A stretch of DNA of 64,000 nucleotides from Rhodobacteraceae bacterium Alg231-30 (GTDB taxonomy: Bacteria; Pseudomonadota; Alphaproteobacteria; Rhodobacterales; Rhodobacteraceae): positions 954,767 to 1,018,766 of the forward strand of contig FREU01000001.1 in NCBI GenBank assembly GCA_900143615.1, given 5' to 3'. A model generated the notes under the pieces. That model searched no databases. It was given only the letters and a program-made list of their open reading frames with translations, and was not told where the DNA came from. This document shows, piece by piece, positions 33,320 through 43,121 of this stretch; the stretch's first letter is position 1, and each line of letters starts with the position of its first letter. The position numbers and the translations under genes were made by a program.

Positions 33320-34945
33320 ATGGCGCAGAAAAACGTACTATTTATTATGGCTGACCAGCTGCGGTGGGACTACCTAAGCTGTTATGGTGCCACCCACATC
33401 GACACGCCGCATTTGGATTGGTTGGCCGCGCAGGGTTTGCGGTTTAACAAAACCTATGTGCAATCGCCGATATGCGGCCCAAGCCGGATGAGCTTTTATA
33501 CGGGGCGTTATGTGCGCTCTCACGGGTCAACTTGGAATGGTTTTCCATTGCGTATTGGTGAGCCGACCTTGGGTGATCATCTGCGCGAGATTGGTGCAAA
33601 ATGTTCGCTGGTTGGCAAAACCCACATGACGCCAGACCGCGAAGGTATGAAGCGACTAGGGATATCGCCCGAAAGCACCATTGGTGCTTTGGTGTCTGAA
33701 TGCGGCTTTGATGTCAGTGTGCGTGACGACGGGACCAACCATAGCGATTACCCCAATCGCCACGCCGAAGATTATGATCAATACCTGCGCGATCATGGCA
33801 TGGATGGTGACAATCCTTGGGAAGAATGGGCCAACACAGCAATTGGGCCGGATGGCGAGATGCGCTCTGGTTGGCTATTGGACAACGCTCCGTTGGCCGC
33901 ACGGGTGCCCAAAGAGCATTCTGAAACTGCGTGGCTGACCACGCGTGGTATCGAATATATCGAGGCGCAAGGTGTTCAGCCGTGGCTGTGTCACCTCAGC
34001 TATATCAAACCGCATTGGCCCTATCTGGCGCCCGCGCCCTACAACGACATGTATAGCGCGCAAGACGTGCCGCCAGTTAACCGCAACGTCCAAGAACGTC
34101 AGGCTGAACATCCCTTGATGCAGGCTTGGATGGATATGCGGGTGTGTCAGAGCATGTCACGCGAAGATGTGCGCGATTTGGTGGCCCCTTGCTATATGGG
34201 GCTGATCAAAGAGCTGGATGATCAGATGGGGCGGCTGTTTGCCATCCTGCGTGACAGCGGTCGCATGGACGACACCATGATTGTGTTTTGCTCGGACCAT
34301 GGCGACAACATGGGCGATCACTGGCTGGGTGAAAAAGACCTGTTTTATGACTGTTCCGCCCGTATTCCCCTGTTGGTCTATGATCCGCGACCCGAAGCGG
34401 ACGCCACCCGCGGCAGCCATACAGATGCCTTGGTTGAGGCGATCGATCTGGTGCCGACATTCCTAGATTTCATGGGTGCTGAGGCTAAGCCGCATATTCT
34501 AGAGGGTCGGTCTCTGTCACCTCTGCTCCATGGGCAGGACACGGAGTGGCGCAGTTTTGCAGTGTCAGAATACGACTACGCCACCCGCGACGCGCGTCAG
34601 GACGTGGGCGTTGATCAGGCGGATGCGCGTCTGACCATGATCTTTGATGGTCGGTGGAAATACACCTACGTGGAAAAAATGCGCCCGTTGTTGTTTGATC
34701 TGAAAAACGATCCAAACGAGCTGCGCGATCTGGGAGGGGACCCTGATTATGCGTCTGAGCGAGAGCGGCTTCAGGGGCTGCACTTTGAATGGACGCGCCG
34801 CCATCACAACCGAATTACACGCTCCGCGGCTGCTGTTGAGAAAATGGCGGCGGGCAAAGAACCACCAGGTATTCTAATCGGATATCGGGACCGAAACGAA
34901 TTGGAGAACGACGGTCGGGCACTGCCAGACCATACAATTGGGTAA
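33320..34945 (+). CDS. Sulfatase / phosphonate monoester hydrolase (cytoplasmic, CxPSR type)
   Basis: A 541-residue member of the alkaline phosphatase/sulfatase superfamily. Metal ligands are visible in LFIMADQLRWD and FCSDHGDNMGDH. The active-site motif ICGPSRMSFYTGR contains C-x-P-S-R, whose Cys is matured to formylglycine. Layout and the YIKPHWPY and DFMGAEAKPHILEGRSL segments resemble, from memory, the Rhizobium/Burkholderia phosphonate monoester hydrolases, which also hydrolyse sulfate esters. There is no signal peptide, so it should act in the cytoplasm after uptake. It is followed after 21 bases by a TAXI binding protein and permease. Confidence 0.87.
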   Translation: MAQKNVLFIMADQLRWDYLSCYGATHIDTPHLDWLAAQGLRFNKTYVQSPICGPSRMSFYTGRYVRSHGSTWNGFPLRIGEPTLGDHLREIGAKCSLVGKTHMTPDREGMKRLGISPESTIGALVSECGFDVSVRDDGTNHSDYPNRHAEDYDQYLRDHGMDGDNPWEEWANTAIGPDGEMRSGWLLDNAPLAARVPKEHSETAWLTTRGIEYIEAQGVQPWLCHLSYIKPHWPYLAPAPYNDMYSAQDVPPVNRNVQERQAEHPLMQAWMDMRVCQSMSREDVRDLVAPCYMGLIKELDDQMGRLFAILRDSGRMDDTMIVFCSDHGDNMGDHWLGEKDLFYDCSARIPLLVYDPRPEADATRGSHTDALVEAIDLVPTFLDFMGAEAKPHILEGRSLSPLLHGQDTEWRSFAVSEYDYATRDARQDVGVDQADARLTMIFDGRWKYTYVEKMRPLLFDLKNDPNELRDLGGDPDYASERERLQGLHFEWTRRHHNRITRSAAAVEKMAAGKEPPGILIGYRDRNELENDGRALPDHTIG

Positions 34946-34966
34946 AGACAAGGACGGGAGGAAACC

Positions 34967-36013
34967 ATGTCTAAACTTATAAAAACAGCCGGGGTCATTG
35001 CGGCGGTCGCGGTGGGATCTGCAGCGCATGCGCAGGCGAACCTCACGGGGGAAACCACCCCCCCAACTGAAATTGCGGCGCAAACGATGCTGGGGGTTGC
35101 AGAATTGGCGGCAACTTCAGGGCTTGCCAACATCCAAGTGGCCGCTGGCCAAACGCTGACCAACTCGGTGCAAAACGTGGCTGAAGGCAAAACCGATATT
35201 GCCGCCGCGCCTTTCATTTTGCCTTTCCTGATGTCCAAAGGGGCAGGGCCTTATGCCAGCCTTGGGGCTGACAAGGGCGCGGAGCTCACGGCAAACCTGT
35301 CGGTTCTTTATACTTACCGGTTCGCGGTCTTTGGTCTCTCGTCTTATGAGAGCAAGAACTTTGGCGGTTGGGACGCGCTGGAAGGCGCAACCGTCTACAA
35401 CGGACCTCCGCGGGGGGCAGCACTGAACAAAGCGCGCGCGATGGCGCGGTTGGCCACGGGTATGGATGAAGGCAAAGGTTACACAGGTGTGCAGGTGAAC
35501 TGGGGTCAGGCTGTTGCCACCATCACCGACGGATCAGCGGATGCGCATATCCTGCCGATGAACTTTCCGGATGCGCGCCATTCACAAGCGGCAGCTTCCG
35601 GCGGGATGGTCGTGCATTCGTTCCCAAAGGCCGCATTTGAGGGCGAACCGGGCACGAAATTTGGCAAAGCTCCCGGGAGTGCAGCAGTTGTGCAGCCCAT
35701 CGAGGATGAGCTGTTTGGTCCCAATATTCGCGTCGTGTCCGAGGATGAATTCTTCCGTGGCTACGCCGATATTGGCGGCGATGTCGTGAGTGTCTCAATG
35801 GATGAAGAGCTGGCCTATGCGCTGACCAAAACCTTCCTTGACGGGATGGACAAGATCACCATGCGCACACCCAGCATGCCCAAAGGCTGGCTTGGTGAAA
35901 CCGATCCGGCCATGACCGGAATGTGTGGTCCCAACCCGATAAAGTACCACCCCGGTGCGGTGCGCGCTTGGGAAGAGGCAGGCTATACTTTGCCAGATTG
36001 TGCCAAGCCTTAA
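34967..36013 (+). CDS. TAXI-family TRAP transporter substrate-binding protein
   Basis: A periplasmic protein of 348 residues. The signal peptide MSKLIKTAGVIAAVAVGSA ends at AHA before QANLTGE. The fold is the TAXI family: IQVAAGQTLTNSVQNVAEGKTDIAAAP, later GGWDALEGATVYNGPPRGAAL and VQVNWGQAVATITDGSADAHI (each split as read). The strong site GGGAGGAAA precedes the ATG. It partners the fused permease 63 bases downstream. Given the sulfatase just upstream, the ligand may be an organosulfate or phosphonate ester. That is inference from gene order. Confidence 0.85.
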   Translation: MSKLIKTAGVIAAVAVGSAAHAQANLTGETTPPTEIAAQTMLGVAELAATSGLANIQVAAGQTLTNSVQNVAEGKTDIAAAPFILPFLMSKGAGPYASLGADKGAELTANLSVLYTYRFAVFGLSSYESKNFGGWDALEGATVYNGPPRGAALNKARAMARLATGMDEGKGYTGVQVNWGQAVATITDGSADAHILPMNFPDARHSQAAASGGMVVHSFPKAAFEGEPGTKFGKAPGSAAVVQPIEDELFGPNIRVVSEDEFFRGYADIGGDVVSVSMDEELAYALTKTFLDGMDKITMRTPSMPKGWLGETDPAMTGMCGPNPIKYHPGAVRAWEEAGYTLPDCAKP

Positions 36014-36076
36014 GGTCCATGGTCTGAGGGCGGCCTTAACAGCTGCCCTCTGCCAATTATCTTTGCGAGACACGCT

Positions 36077-38437
36077 ATGAACCAGACGCCTGAGCCAGAG
36101 TTCGACGCCTTTAAGCAGCCTCGTGGAGGTCTGTTTTGGCTGTCGCTTTTCATTGTCATCGCAGGTTTGATGAACGCCATACCCGGCGTGCCGGGGTTGG
36201 ACACAGGGCTGCGCAATTTGACGGGGCTTGAGTGGCTTAAGATCCGACGTTTTCCCACCGAATGGTTCTACCCACTGGCGTTCGCGCTGATGATGCTTTG
36301 CGTTGTGCTCAAACACTCGGCTTGGAAATCGTGGAAAGACGCACCCATTGGCAAACGCCGCTGGGGGTTGGTGCTTGATCTGGCGATGATCGCTGCCGCT
36401 TTTACAGTTTCGATCACCTATGTCGTTGAAATCGAATCCATCTGTTTGATTGATCAGGTCACAGGCGAGCGTGCCCGCCTGATTGCCGAGGCGCTCAGGA
36501 TCGAAACCGAAATTGCCGACACAATGGGTCTGCCTGCGCCCACCACAGTGGAAGACCCCAGCTGTGTTGCCAATACGGGGGGCTGGCTGGTGCTGATTGT
36601 GGGTCTCACAGTGATGGTTTTTCTGACCTACAATATCCGCGTTTGGGGGGTGGCCTTGGTTATGGTCGCCTTGGTGGTGGCGCTCTACACCATGATCACG
36701 GTCTTGGTGTGGTATTTTCACGGTCCCGAGGACATCAACAAATACCTGATGACCAAACTGGCCGGCGAGCCGCGCATGCTCTCAGATGGGCGGCCTCGTG
36801 TGCATGATATTTTGGTCAACAATGCCTCGGGTCTGTTGGGGCGGTTCATGGACATCATGCTAAATACGATCTTTCCCTATCTGGTGCTGGGGTCGCTGTT
36901 TGGCGCCTCGGCTGGCGGGCAGTCGTTGATAAAACTGGCGTTTCGCTGGACCCGTAAGCTGCGCGGCGGTCCGGCCCATGCGGCAATTGTTTCCTCTGCA
37001 CTGTTTGGCACCATTTCAGGTGGGCCAATCGTCAACGTGTTATCCACTGGCGTTTTGACAATCCCGATGATGCTCAAGCGTGGATTTTCCAAGGTCTTTG
37101 CAGGCGGTGTCGAAGCCGCGGCTTCCTCAGGTGGGTCGATCATGCCGCCGGTGATGGGGGTTGCGGCCTTTGTTTTGGCTTCGCTGACGGTGGTGCCCTA
37201 TTCTCAGGTGATCATTGCCGCAATCATTCCGGCTGTGGCCTATTTCTTTTGTCTGTTTCTGTCGGTGGTGTTTCAGACCCGCAAGCAGAATATCAAGGCC
37301 ATCGGTGAGTTGACTGATGATATGCTGATGTCACGCCAGGACATCCTCAACTTGGCGATGATCTTTGGCCCAATTTTGCTGATCCTGGTTTTGTTGCTCA
37401 CGACCAAGGAAATGGTCGGCTGTGGCCTGCTCGGCGGGGTCTTGGGGGCTGAGCGCAGCTTTGTGGATGGCGCTTGTGTTGTGCACAATCTGTCGTGGTT
37501 TCAGCAGGCGGTCCAAAACGCAGCTGGGGACGCAGGGAGCGCGGGGTGGTGGGCGGTGATGCTGTTGATCGCGCTGTTGTTTGTCGATCCCGAGGTGCGG
37601 CGTGCACCGGGTAAAATAGTGGATGCGCTGTCGGATGCGGGCATTTTGGTCTCAACCCTGTATCTGATGTTTCTGGCCGTCTCGATCATCGATTTCTGCC
37701 TGCAATTCACCGGCCTGCCAAACTTTATCTCACTTGATGTTTTGGGCTGGTTGAACACGCTCAACCTTGGTCAGGACGGATCTGTTGGGTTTCAGCTGAT
37801 CGCGCTGATGGTCACCATGTTTATCGCCATCCTGCTGGGTATGGGGATGCCCGCCGTGCCGGCTTATATCAACGTTGCCTTGCTGATGGGGCCGGTGCTG
37901 GCGGGGCTTGGGATTGCGACATTCACTGCGCATATGTTCATATTCTATTTTGCCGTTGCCAGCGCGATCACTCCACCGATCGCATTGGCGGCGTTTGCGG
38001 CCGCCTCGATCACGCGGGCCAATCCTATGGCGACCGGTTTCTCGGCGGTCAAATCAGGTGTCGTGATGTTTGTGATCCCGTTCATTTTCGCGCTGTATCC
38101 GGAAATTCTATTGATTGAAGACGCTGTCATCGATCCTGCCCAAACCAGCAGCGGAATGGATGTGTTCTTGCCTGGTTATGATGGGGCGGTGGATTGGTCA
38201 GCCCTGTCGTTAGTGCTGTGCCGCATTGCGCTATCACTGTATTTGCTCGCCAGCGCGCTGGCAGGGTTTGATCGCTATAAGCTGGCCAAATGGGAGATTG
38301 GTTTGCGCTTGGGCTTTGCTGTGGGCATTCTCTCTTTCAACCCGATACTGCAAGTGGTGAGCATTGTCGGCGCGATTGTTATGCTCGCGCTGCAGGCGTT
38401 CTTGGATAAGACGTCACAGGTGGGGGCGGAACCTTAG
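36077..38437 (+). CDS. TAXI-type TRAP transporter fused permease (DctQM)
   Basis: A 786-residue membrane protein combining the small and large TRAP permeases, as is usual for TAXI systems. The N-terminal third has about six helices (including GLFWLSLFIVIAGLMN and AFALMMLCVVLK) with a periplasmic loop rich in acidic residues. The DctM part carries GTISGGPIVNVLSTGVLTIP, EAAASSGGSIMPPVMGVAAFVLA and GMGMPAVPAYINVALLMGP. A further hydrophobic C-terminal section after AITPPIALAAFAAASI includes SALSLVLCRIALSLYLLASA. It follows its binding protein, and a structured repeat element lies immediately after its stop. Confidence 0.9.
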   Translation: MNQTPEPEFDAFKQPRGGLFWLSLFIVIAGLMNAIPGVPGLDTGLRNLTGLEWLKIRRFPTEWFYPLAFALMMLCVVLKHSAWKSWKDAPIGKRRWGLVLDLAMIAAAFTVSITYVVEIESICLIDQVTGERARLIAEALRIETEIADTMGLPAPTTVEDPSCVANTGGWLVLIVGLTVMVFLTYNIRVWGVALVMVALVVALYTMITVLVWYFHGPEDINKYLMTKLAGEPRMLSDGRPRVHDILVNNASGLLGRFMDIMLNTIFPYLVLGSLFGASAGGQSLIKLAFRWTRKLRGGPAHAAIVSSALFGTISGGPIVNVLSTGVLTIPMMLKRGFSKVFAGGVEAAASSGGSIMPPVMGVAAFVLASLTVVPYSQVIIAAIIPAVAYFFCLFLSVVFQTRKQNIKAIGELTDDMLMSRQDILNLAMIFGPILLILVLLLTTKEMVGCGLLGGVLGAERSFVDGACVVHNLSWFQQAVQNAAGDAGSAGWWAVMLLIALLFVDPEVRRAPGKIVDALSDAGILVSTLYLMFLAVSIIDFCLQFTGLPNFISLDVLGWLNTLNLGQDGSVGFQLIALMVTMFIAILLGMGMPAVPAYINVALLMGPVLAGLGIATFTAHMFIFYFAVASAITPPIALAAFAAASITRANPMATGFSAVKSGVVMFVIPFIFALYPEILLIEDAVIDPAQTSSGMDVFLPGYDGAVDWSALSLVLCRIALSLYLLASALAGFDRYKLAKWEIGLRLGFAVGILSFNPILQVVSIVGAIVMLALQAFLDKTSQVGAEP

Positions 38438-38494
38438 GGGGCGCTGCCCCCGTCGCCAAGGCGACTCCCCCGAGGTATTTTCAGCACCAAAAAG
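38437..38494 (-). repeat. Modular intergenic element, copy 1 (core on - strand)
   Basis: Read on the - strand, it has a CTTTTTGGTGC lead, the core AAAATACCTCGGGGG, hairpin A (GTCGCC with GGCGAC, 38452-38465) and hairpin B (GGGGG with CCCCC, 38437-38451). The same order of parts appears on the + strand at 43122 and 60141. The first 28 bases (38467-38494) match those at 60141-60168 with about two changes. It lies between the TAXI permease stop and the glycerol kinase start. Confidence 0.7.
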
Positions 38495-38578
38495 TCGTAA
38501 GGTCACGTTGTTGATTGGCGATTGCCGTTTTGGAGGCGGGCTTCTAAGTTCGCAAAACGAATTTTGGGGAGGCGAGTT

Positions 38579-40069
38579 TTGGGCCATATTCTTGCGATTG
38601 ATCAAGGTACGACATCCAGTCGGGCAATTTTGTTTGACGAGGCCATTCGACCGGTTGCCAGCGCGCAGTTGGAGTTTGAGCAGCATTTTCCGCAGTCCGG
38701 TTGGGTCGAGCATGATCCTACCGATATTTGGGTGAGCACAATTGAGGCCTGTAGCGGCGCTTTGGCGCGTGCAGGCAAAGGCGCGCGCGAAGTGTCCGCC
38801 ATCGGGATCACCAACCAGCGTGAAACGACGCTGATTTGGGATCGCACCACGGGTGAGGCCATTCATAACGCGATTGTCTGGCAGGACCGGCGCACGGCCG
38901 CGATTTGTGATGCATTGCGTGAGGGTGGTCATGAGGACATGGTGCGCGCGCAAACCGGCCTGTTGTTGGATCCGTATTTTTCGGGCACCAAGGTCAAATG
39001 GCTGTTGGACAACGTCGAGGGCGCGCGCGCGCGGGCAGAGGCGGGCGAGTTGCTGTTTGGCACGGTCGACAGCTATCTGATCTGGCGTCTGACGGGCGGC
39101 AAAGTACATGCTACTGATGCCACCAATGCTGCGCGCACCTTGATGTATGACATCCACAAAGGCGCGTGGTCTGAAGACATTTGCGCATTGCTGGGCGTCC
39201 CCATGGCGATGCTGCCCGAGGTGCGCAACTGTGCTGACGATTTTGGCGAGACAGATGCCGACCTGTTTGGTGTCGCGATCCCTATTCGTGGCGTGGCAGG
39301 CGATCAGCAGGCGGCCACCATCGGGCAGGCCTGTTTTGCGCCGGGTATGTTGAAATCGACCTATGGCACGGGATGTTTTGCGCTGCTCAACACGGGGCTG
39401 ACCCCAGTGACATCACAAAACCGCCTGTTAACCACCATTGCCTATCAGCTGGACGGGCAGCCGACCTATGCGCTGGAAGGGGCGATTTTCATCGCCGGGG
39501 CTGTGGTGCAGTGGCTGCGCGACGGTATGGGGGTGATCCGCACCGCCGCTGATACCGCTGCTTTGGTTGAGAAAGCGGACCCGGGTCACGAGTTGATTTT
39601 GGTGCCAGCCTTCACCGGTCTTGGCGCGCCCTATTGGGTGCCGGAAGCGCGCGGCGCGGTGTTTGGTCTGACGCGCAACTCGGGACCTGCCGAGTTTGCC
39701 CGCGCCGCCCTTGAGAGTGTGGGGTTTCAGACGCGGGATTTACTCGAAGCGATGCATGCGGATTTTGATTTTGGCGGCGATACGGTCTTGCGCGTTGATG
39801 GCGGCATGAGCGGCAATGACTGGGCGATGCAGTTTCTCTCAGACATCCTTGGGGCACCTGTGGATCGCCCCGTGGTGGCCGAAAGCACCGCCAAAGGCGC
39901 GGCCTGGCTGGCGGGCATGCAGATCGGGCTTTACCCGGGTATGGACGAGTTTGCCGAGACTTGGGAAATGCAGCATCAGTTTCACCCCAATCGGGATGAA
40001 ACCTGGCGCGCAAGCCGTTATGAAGGCTGGCGCAAAGCCATTTCTGCAACCCTGTCGATGACGGACTAA
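38579..40069 (+). CDS. glpK: Glycerol kinase
   Basis: A protein of 496 residues, the usual length for GlpK, which phosphorylates glycerol to sn-glycerol 3-phosphate with ATP. Motifs: [18 protein letters not shown] at the N-terminus, [14 protein letters not shown], the second phosphate loop [14 protein letters not shown], and [12 protein letters not shown] with SDILG near the C-terminus. The start is taken as TTG at 38579, preceded by GGGGAGG at 38567-38573. The frame is open further up to 38522, but those residues do not look like GlpK. No glpD or glpF lies next to it. It is convergent with the glycerate kinase gene. Confidence 0.93.
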   Translation: MGHILAIDQGTTSSRAILFDEAIRPVASAQLEFEQHFPQSGWVEHDPTDIWVSTIEACSGALARAGKGAREVSAIGITNQRETTLIWDRTTGEAIHNAIVWQDRRTAAICDALREGGHEDMVRAQTGLLLDPYFSGTKVKWLLDNVEGARARAEAGELLFGTVDSYLIWRLTGGKVHATDATNAARTLMYDIHKGAWSEDICALLGVPMAMLPEVRNCADDFGETDADLFGVAIPIRGVAGDQQAATIGQACFAPGMLKSTYGTGCFALLNTGLTPVTSQNRLLTTIAYQLDGQPTYALEGAIFIAGAVVQWLRDGMGVIRTAADTAALVEKADPGHELILVPAFTGLGAPYWVPEARGAVFGLTRNSGPAEFARAALESVGFQTRDLLEAMHADFDFGGDTVLRVDGGMSGNDWAMQFLSDILGAPVDRPVVAESTAKGAAWLAGMQIGLYPGMDEFAETWEMQHQFHPNRDETWRASRYEGWRKAISATLSMTD

Positions 40070-40078
40070 TCTGTGGAC

Positions 40079-40107
40079 CGCTGGCGCTTAGGTTTGAAGC
40101 GCCAGCG
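40079..40107. terminator. Long hairpin at the convergent ends of glpK and glycerate kinase
   Basis: CGCTGGCGCTT (40079-40089) pairs perfectly with AAGCGCCAGCG (40097-40107), loop seven bases. The right arm lies inside the last codons of the - strand kinase gene and the stop is in the loop region. It has no T-run but is placed to end transcripts from both sides. Confidence 0.6.
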
Positions 40108-41203
40108 CCAAATCCATCACATTGGTGCCGGTCGGTCCCGAGGTGAACAGCGCCCCCTTTGAACGCAAAAACCGACCACTGTCCGCAGCTTTCAACGCGT
40201 CGGTTGCGTGCGGCTCCCATGTGGCCCCATCCACCAGCCCGCCGGCCGCAGCAGTCGGACCGTCCGTGCCATCCGTGCCCGCCACCAGCACATGCAGATC
40301 CGCGCGCCCCTGTATTTCGCGCGCAATCTCTAGCGCCAGTGCTTGATTGCGCCCACCTTCGCCCGGATTGGACGGTAAAATCACCGTCGGCTCGCCACCC
40401 CAGATGCGCAGCCCGACAGCATCGCCGCGCAAAGTCACCCCCAAACGCGAAGCAAGTGCGCTGACATCCTCATAGAGTGTTTCTTGGTTGGACAGCACAT
40501 TTAACCCCAAGGCCGCCGCACGCGCTGCGCAGGCCGCGCGGGCAATGGCGTTTGAGGCAATGATATGAGGCGCAAAGTCAAAATCCGGCGGGGTAGGCGC
40601 ATCACCAATGCCTGAGCCGATAACCGATAAATCATCGCCCTCAACATCCGAAAGTGCCAGCGTACTCACTCTTGTCCCGCCAAAACGCGCCAGCAACTTG
40701 CCGCCCTTGATGCGCGACAGGGTCTTGCGCTGAGCATTCATTGCATGGATGTCCAATCCCTGCGCCAACAGGCGCGCGTTTTCTGCCTGCAGTGCCGCCA
40801 GATCAAAACCCTCTTCCGGAAATTCCGCCAGCGATGACGCCCCGCCAGACACCAGCATCAACAGATGGCTGTCCGCCGCCATGGCCTCCACGGCCTTAGC
40901 CAGGGCCGCACCGCCCTTTAGGCTGTTTTCATCCGGCACAGGATGAGCCGCCTCAATCACCTCAGCCCCCACAAGCCCTTCGGCATGACCGTATTTGGTC
41001 ACCACTAGGGTTGGCACATCGGTGCCAAAATGCGCTTGCGTCGCACGCGCCATTGCCGCGGCGGCCTTGCCCACCGCGACAATGCGATCAGGACGCGCAA
41101 TCTTGTGCTGCACCAGCGCCGCCGCTGTGGCGGTGTCCCCGCGCACAGCCTCCACACCAGCTTGCCAAATGTCTTCCAACAGCTGCGCCGCATCACCCGC
41201 CAT
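40088..41203 (-). CDS. Glycerate 2-kinase family protein (MOFRL type)
   Basis: A protein of 371 residues in the GckA/TtuD-like glycerate kinase family, which phosphorylates D-glycerate to 2-phosphoglycerate. The N-terminal domain (DUF4147) shows VGKAAAAMARA, LVSGGASSL and KTLSRIKGGKLLARF. The C-terminal MOFRL domain reads GGRNQALALEIAREI and TDGTDGPTAAAGGLVDG. The ATG at 41203 follows GGGAGAG; the frame extends to 41293, but with no ribosome-binding site. It could finish the glycerate branch of aldarate breakdown (GarR product), though it is 27 kb from those genes. Confidence 0.9.
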   Translation of the reverse strand: MAGDAAQLLEDIWQAGVEAVRGDTATAAALVQHKIARPDRIVAVGKAAAAMARATQAHFGTDVPTLVVTKYGHAEGLVGAEVIEAAHPVPDENSLKGGAALAKAVEAMAADSHLLMLVSGGASSLAEFPEEGFDLAALQAENARLLAQGLDIHAMNAQRKTLSRIKGGKLLARFGGTRVSTLALSDVEGDDLSVIGSGIGDAPTPPDFDFAPHIIASNAIARAACAARAAALGLNVLSNQETLYEDVSALASRLGVTLRGDAVGLRIWGGEPTVILPSNPGEGGRNQALALEIAREIQGRADLHVLVAGTDGTDGPTAAAGGLVDGATWEPHATDALKAADSGRFLRSKGALFTSGPTGTNVMDLALALQT

Positions 41204-41323
41204 GTCTACTCTCCCAATTTTGGCGCAGAATGGCCGCAAGCCGCCACTTGTGCCAGCCCTTTTGCCATGGACCTGCGCCGGATTTGTCGCCATAGAGGCC
41301 GCAAATCAATTCAGGAGTGCCAG

Positions 41324-41845
41324 ATGGCCAATGTTTGTGCGCTATGCAGCGCGAGCGGCGAGACCGCAGATATCCCCGTGGCACCACGCGATGACGTGCT
41401 TGCGCTGTGCCAAACCTGCCAAAACGGTGTGGAAAACGGCCCCAAAGATGGCCCGCATTGGCAATGCCTGCACGACGCAATCTGGAGCCCCGAGGCGGCG
41501 GTGCAGGTTGTGGCATGGCGTCAACTGCAGCAGCTCACCGAGAGCCCTTGGGCGCGCGATCTTCTGGACATCGCCTATCTTGAACCGGACGTGCTGGCTT
41601 GGGCCGAAGCGGGCTTGCCGGCCGCAGATGCGGTTGAACATCGCGACAGCAATGGCGCGCTGCTGACTGCAGGCGACGCAGTTGTGCTGATTAAGGATCT
41701 GCCGGTCAAAGGCGCAGGCTTTACTGCCAAACGCGGCACGGCTGTACGCAACATTTCTTTGGTGGCGGACAATGCCGAGCACATCGAAGGCCGCGTCGAA
41801 GGTCAACGCATCGTCATTCTGACCAAATTTGTGAAGAAGTCCTAA
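41324..41845 (+). CDS. phnA: PhnA/YjdM family protein
   Basis: A 173-residue protein. The N-terminal zinc-ribbon has CALCSASG and CQTCQNG. The C-terminal PhnA domain is DSNGALLTAGDAVVLIKDLPVKG with KRGTAVRNISLV and GQRIVILTKFVKKS. PhnA was named from an E. coli phosphonate operon, but its exact role is not established. The ATG follows CAGGAG. It is divergent from the glycerate kinase gene and convergent with dtd. The region between (DNIAYLEPDVLAWAEAG) is alphaproteobacterial in style. Confidence 0.87.
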   Translation: MANVCALCSASGETADIPVAPRDDVLALCQTCQNGVENGPKDGPHWQCLHDAIWSPEAAVQVVAWRQLQQLTESPWARDLLDIAYLEPDVLAWAEAGLPAADAVEHRDSNGALLTAGDAVVLIKDLPVKGAGFTAKRGTAVRNISLVADNAEHIEGRVEGQRIVILTKFVKKS

Positions 41846-41851
41846 GGTAGC

Positions 41852-42289
41852 TCAGAACTCCATCCAGATGGTGATCGGGCCGTCGTTGAGCAGCCGCACT
41901 TTCATGTCGGCTGCAAAACGCCCCTTTTGGACTGGCACGCCCTCATCCGCCAGCTTTTGGGCGAAATACTCATACAATCGCTCACCGTCCTTCGGCGCGG
42001 CGGCCGTGGAAAATCCCGGACGATTGCCGCTGCGCGTATCTGCGGCAAGCGTGAATTGGGAGACCACCAAAGCGCTGCCGCCGATATCGGTGACCGATCG
42101 GTTCATCTTGCCCGCGTCGTCGTCAAAAATACGACAGCGCGCCACTTTGGCGGCCATCTTGTCGGCCTGCGCCTCGGTGTCGCCTTGCATGGCGCAGATC
42201 AGCACCAGCAATCCATTGCTGATTTCGCCGACAATCTCGCCATCCACCGTGACAGAGGCTTCGGTGACGCGTTGAAGAAGTGCTCTCAT
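41852..42289 (-). CDS. dtd: D-aminoacyl-tRNA deacylase
   Basis: A 145-residue protein that removes D-amino acids and glycine wrongly attached to tRNA. The family motifs are SQFTLAA near residue 78 and [11 protein letters not shown] at the C-terminus (the Gly-cisPro motif; here Ile replaces the common Val). [18 protein letters not shown] at the N-terminus is typical. It overlaps the upstream PfkB-fold gene by four bases, so the two are co-translated. The pairing of Dtd with a degenerate sugar-kinase fold has no obvious metabolic explanation. Confidence 0.93.
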   Translation of the reverse strand: MRALLQRVTEASVTVDGEIVGEISNGLLVLICAMQGDTEAQADKMAAKVARCRIFDDDAGKMNRSVTDIGGSALVVSQFTLAADTRSGNRPGFSTAAAPKDGERLYEYFAQKLADEGVPVQKGRFAADMKVRLLNDGPITIWMEF

Positions 42290-42999
42290 AACGGGGCCCT
42301 TTGATTGAGGTGTTCAGCACGCGCAACCACCGCGCGCATCTGCTCCTGTGATGCTTTAGCCAAGGCTTGCGGGTTTATCAATTTGACTGCGTATAGAGCC
42401 TGCATCAGAGCCGCCAGAATGTCGTCTCTGCCTTGCGCAGAATGTGCATCAATGCGCCCGTAACGTGTCCAGAACACCGTCCGGTCGGGGCCAAGCTGTG
42501 TAACAACCAAACTGGTGCGCCCACTTAGAAGATGCTGCGCCGCGTTGGCTGACATGTTGGGGGCATCCGCGGCAGGTTGCACAATGACATCGGCCAACTG
42601 CATCAGCCGCTTTTGCCGCGCGCAGGCCTCGGGCGGGCAGGGCGACGCTATCTCAAGAACTGTCAATCGATCCGCGCCTGCGCTCTGCAGGCAGGCCTCA
42701 AACAGTCCCGCTGCGCGCGACTGCAAAACGGTGCGTCCACCACAGATCACAAGAGCGCTGACAGAACTCAGATCAGGCAGATCGGCAAAGCTAAGCTGTT
42801 CTCGCGTGGCGACCCGCTCGGTGTCCACACCCGTGCGCGCCATCAACGCCCAAAGATCGCGGAATTCCGGCGTATCTGGCAGCGCAGCAAACAGGCTCGT
42901 CGGCACGCAACTCTCTGCCAGAACACTTGCGAGATGCAGCGCATTTGCGCCCGCATCAGCGCCGCTTTCACAAGTGGCCAGCCCGCACACCAAAATCAT
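42286..42999 (-). CDS. Degenerate PfkB/ribokinase-fold protein
   Basis: A protein of 237 residues. It follows the ribokinase order ([17 protein letters not shown], later [23 protein letters not shown], then [16 protein letters not shown]) but lacks key catalytic parts. Where active kinases have a GAGD anion hole with the catalytic Asp, this reads [16 protein letters not shown], and the N-terminal GG motif is missing. It is therefore probably a pseudokinase or binding protein. The ATG at 42999 follows AAAAGGGG; an upstream in-frame extension to 43077 is less likely. It overlaps dtd by four bases. Family assignment is moderate. Confidence 0.6.
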   Translation of the reverse strand: MILVCGLATCESGADAGANALHLASVLAESCVPTSLFAALPDTPEFRDLWALMARTGVDTERVATREQLSFADLPDLSSVSALVICGGRTVLQSRAAGLFEACLQSAGADRLTVLEIASPCPPEACARQKRLMQLADVIVQPAADAPNMSANAAQHLLSGRTSLVVTQLGPDRTVFWTRYGRIDAHSAQGRDDILAALMQALYAVKLINPQALAKASQEQMRAVVARAEHLNQRAPL

Positions 43000-43121
43000 C
43001 TGCTGGCCCCTTTTCCCAAACAATGACACCGCCGCGCCAATTTGGCCGCGGCTTTGGTCAAACACAAGGGTTGCCAAACGCTGACACAGCCAACACCGTC
43101 ATCCGGCTTCTTCTCTGTCTC

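Noticed and set aside
35795..36721. Open frame on the - strand (308 codons) across the TAXI genes
   Set aside because: It spans the end of the binding protein and the start of the permease, both convincing, and reads as His/Gln-rich noise.
41030..41323. Longer N-terminus for the PhnA protein
   Set aside because: The upstream frame overlaps the divergent glycerate kinase start; the ATG at 41324 has CAGGAG and the N-terminal zinc ribbon.
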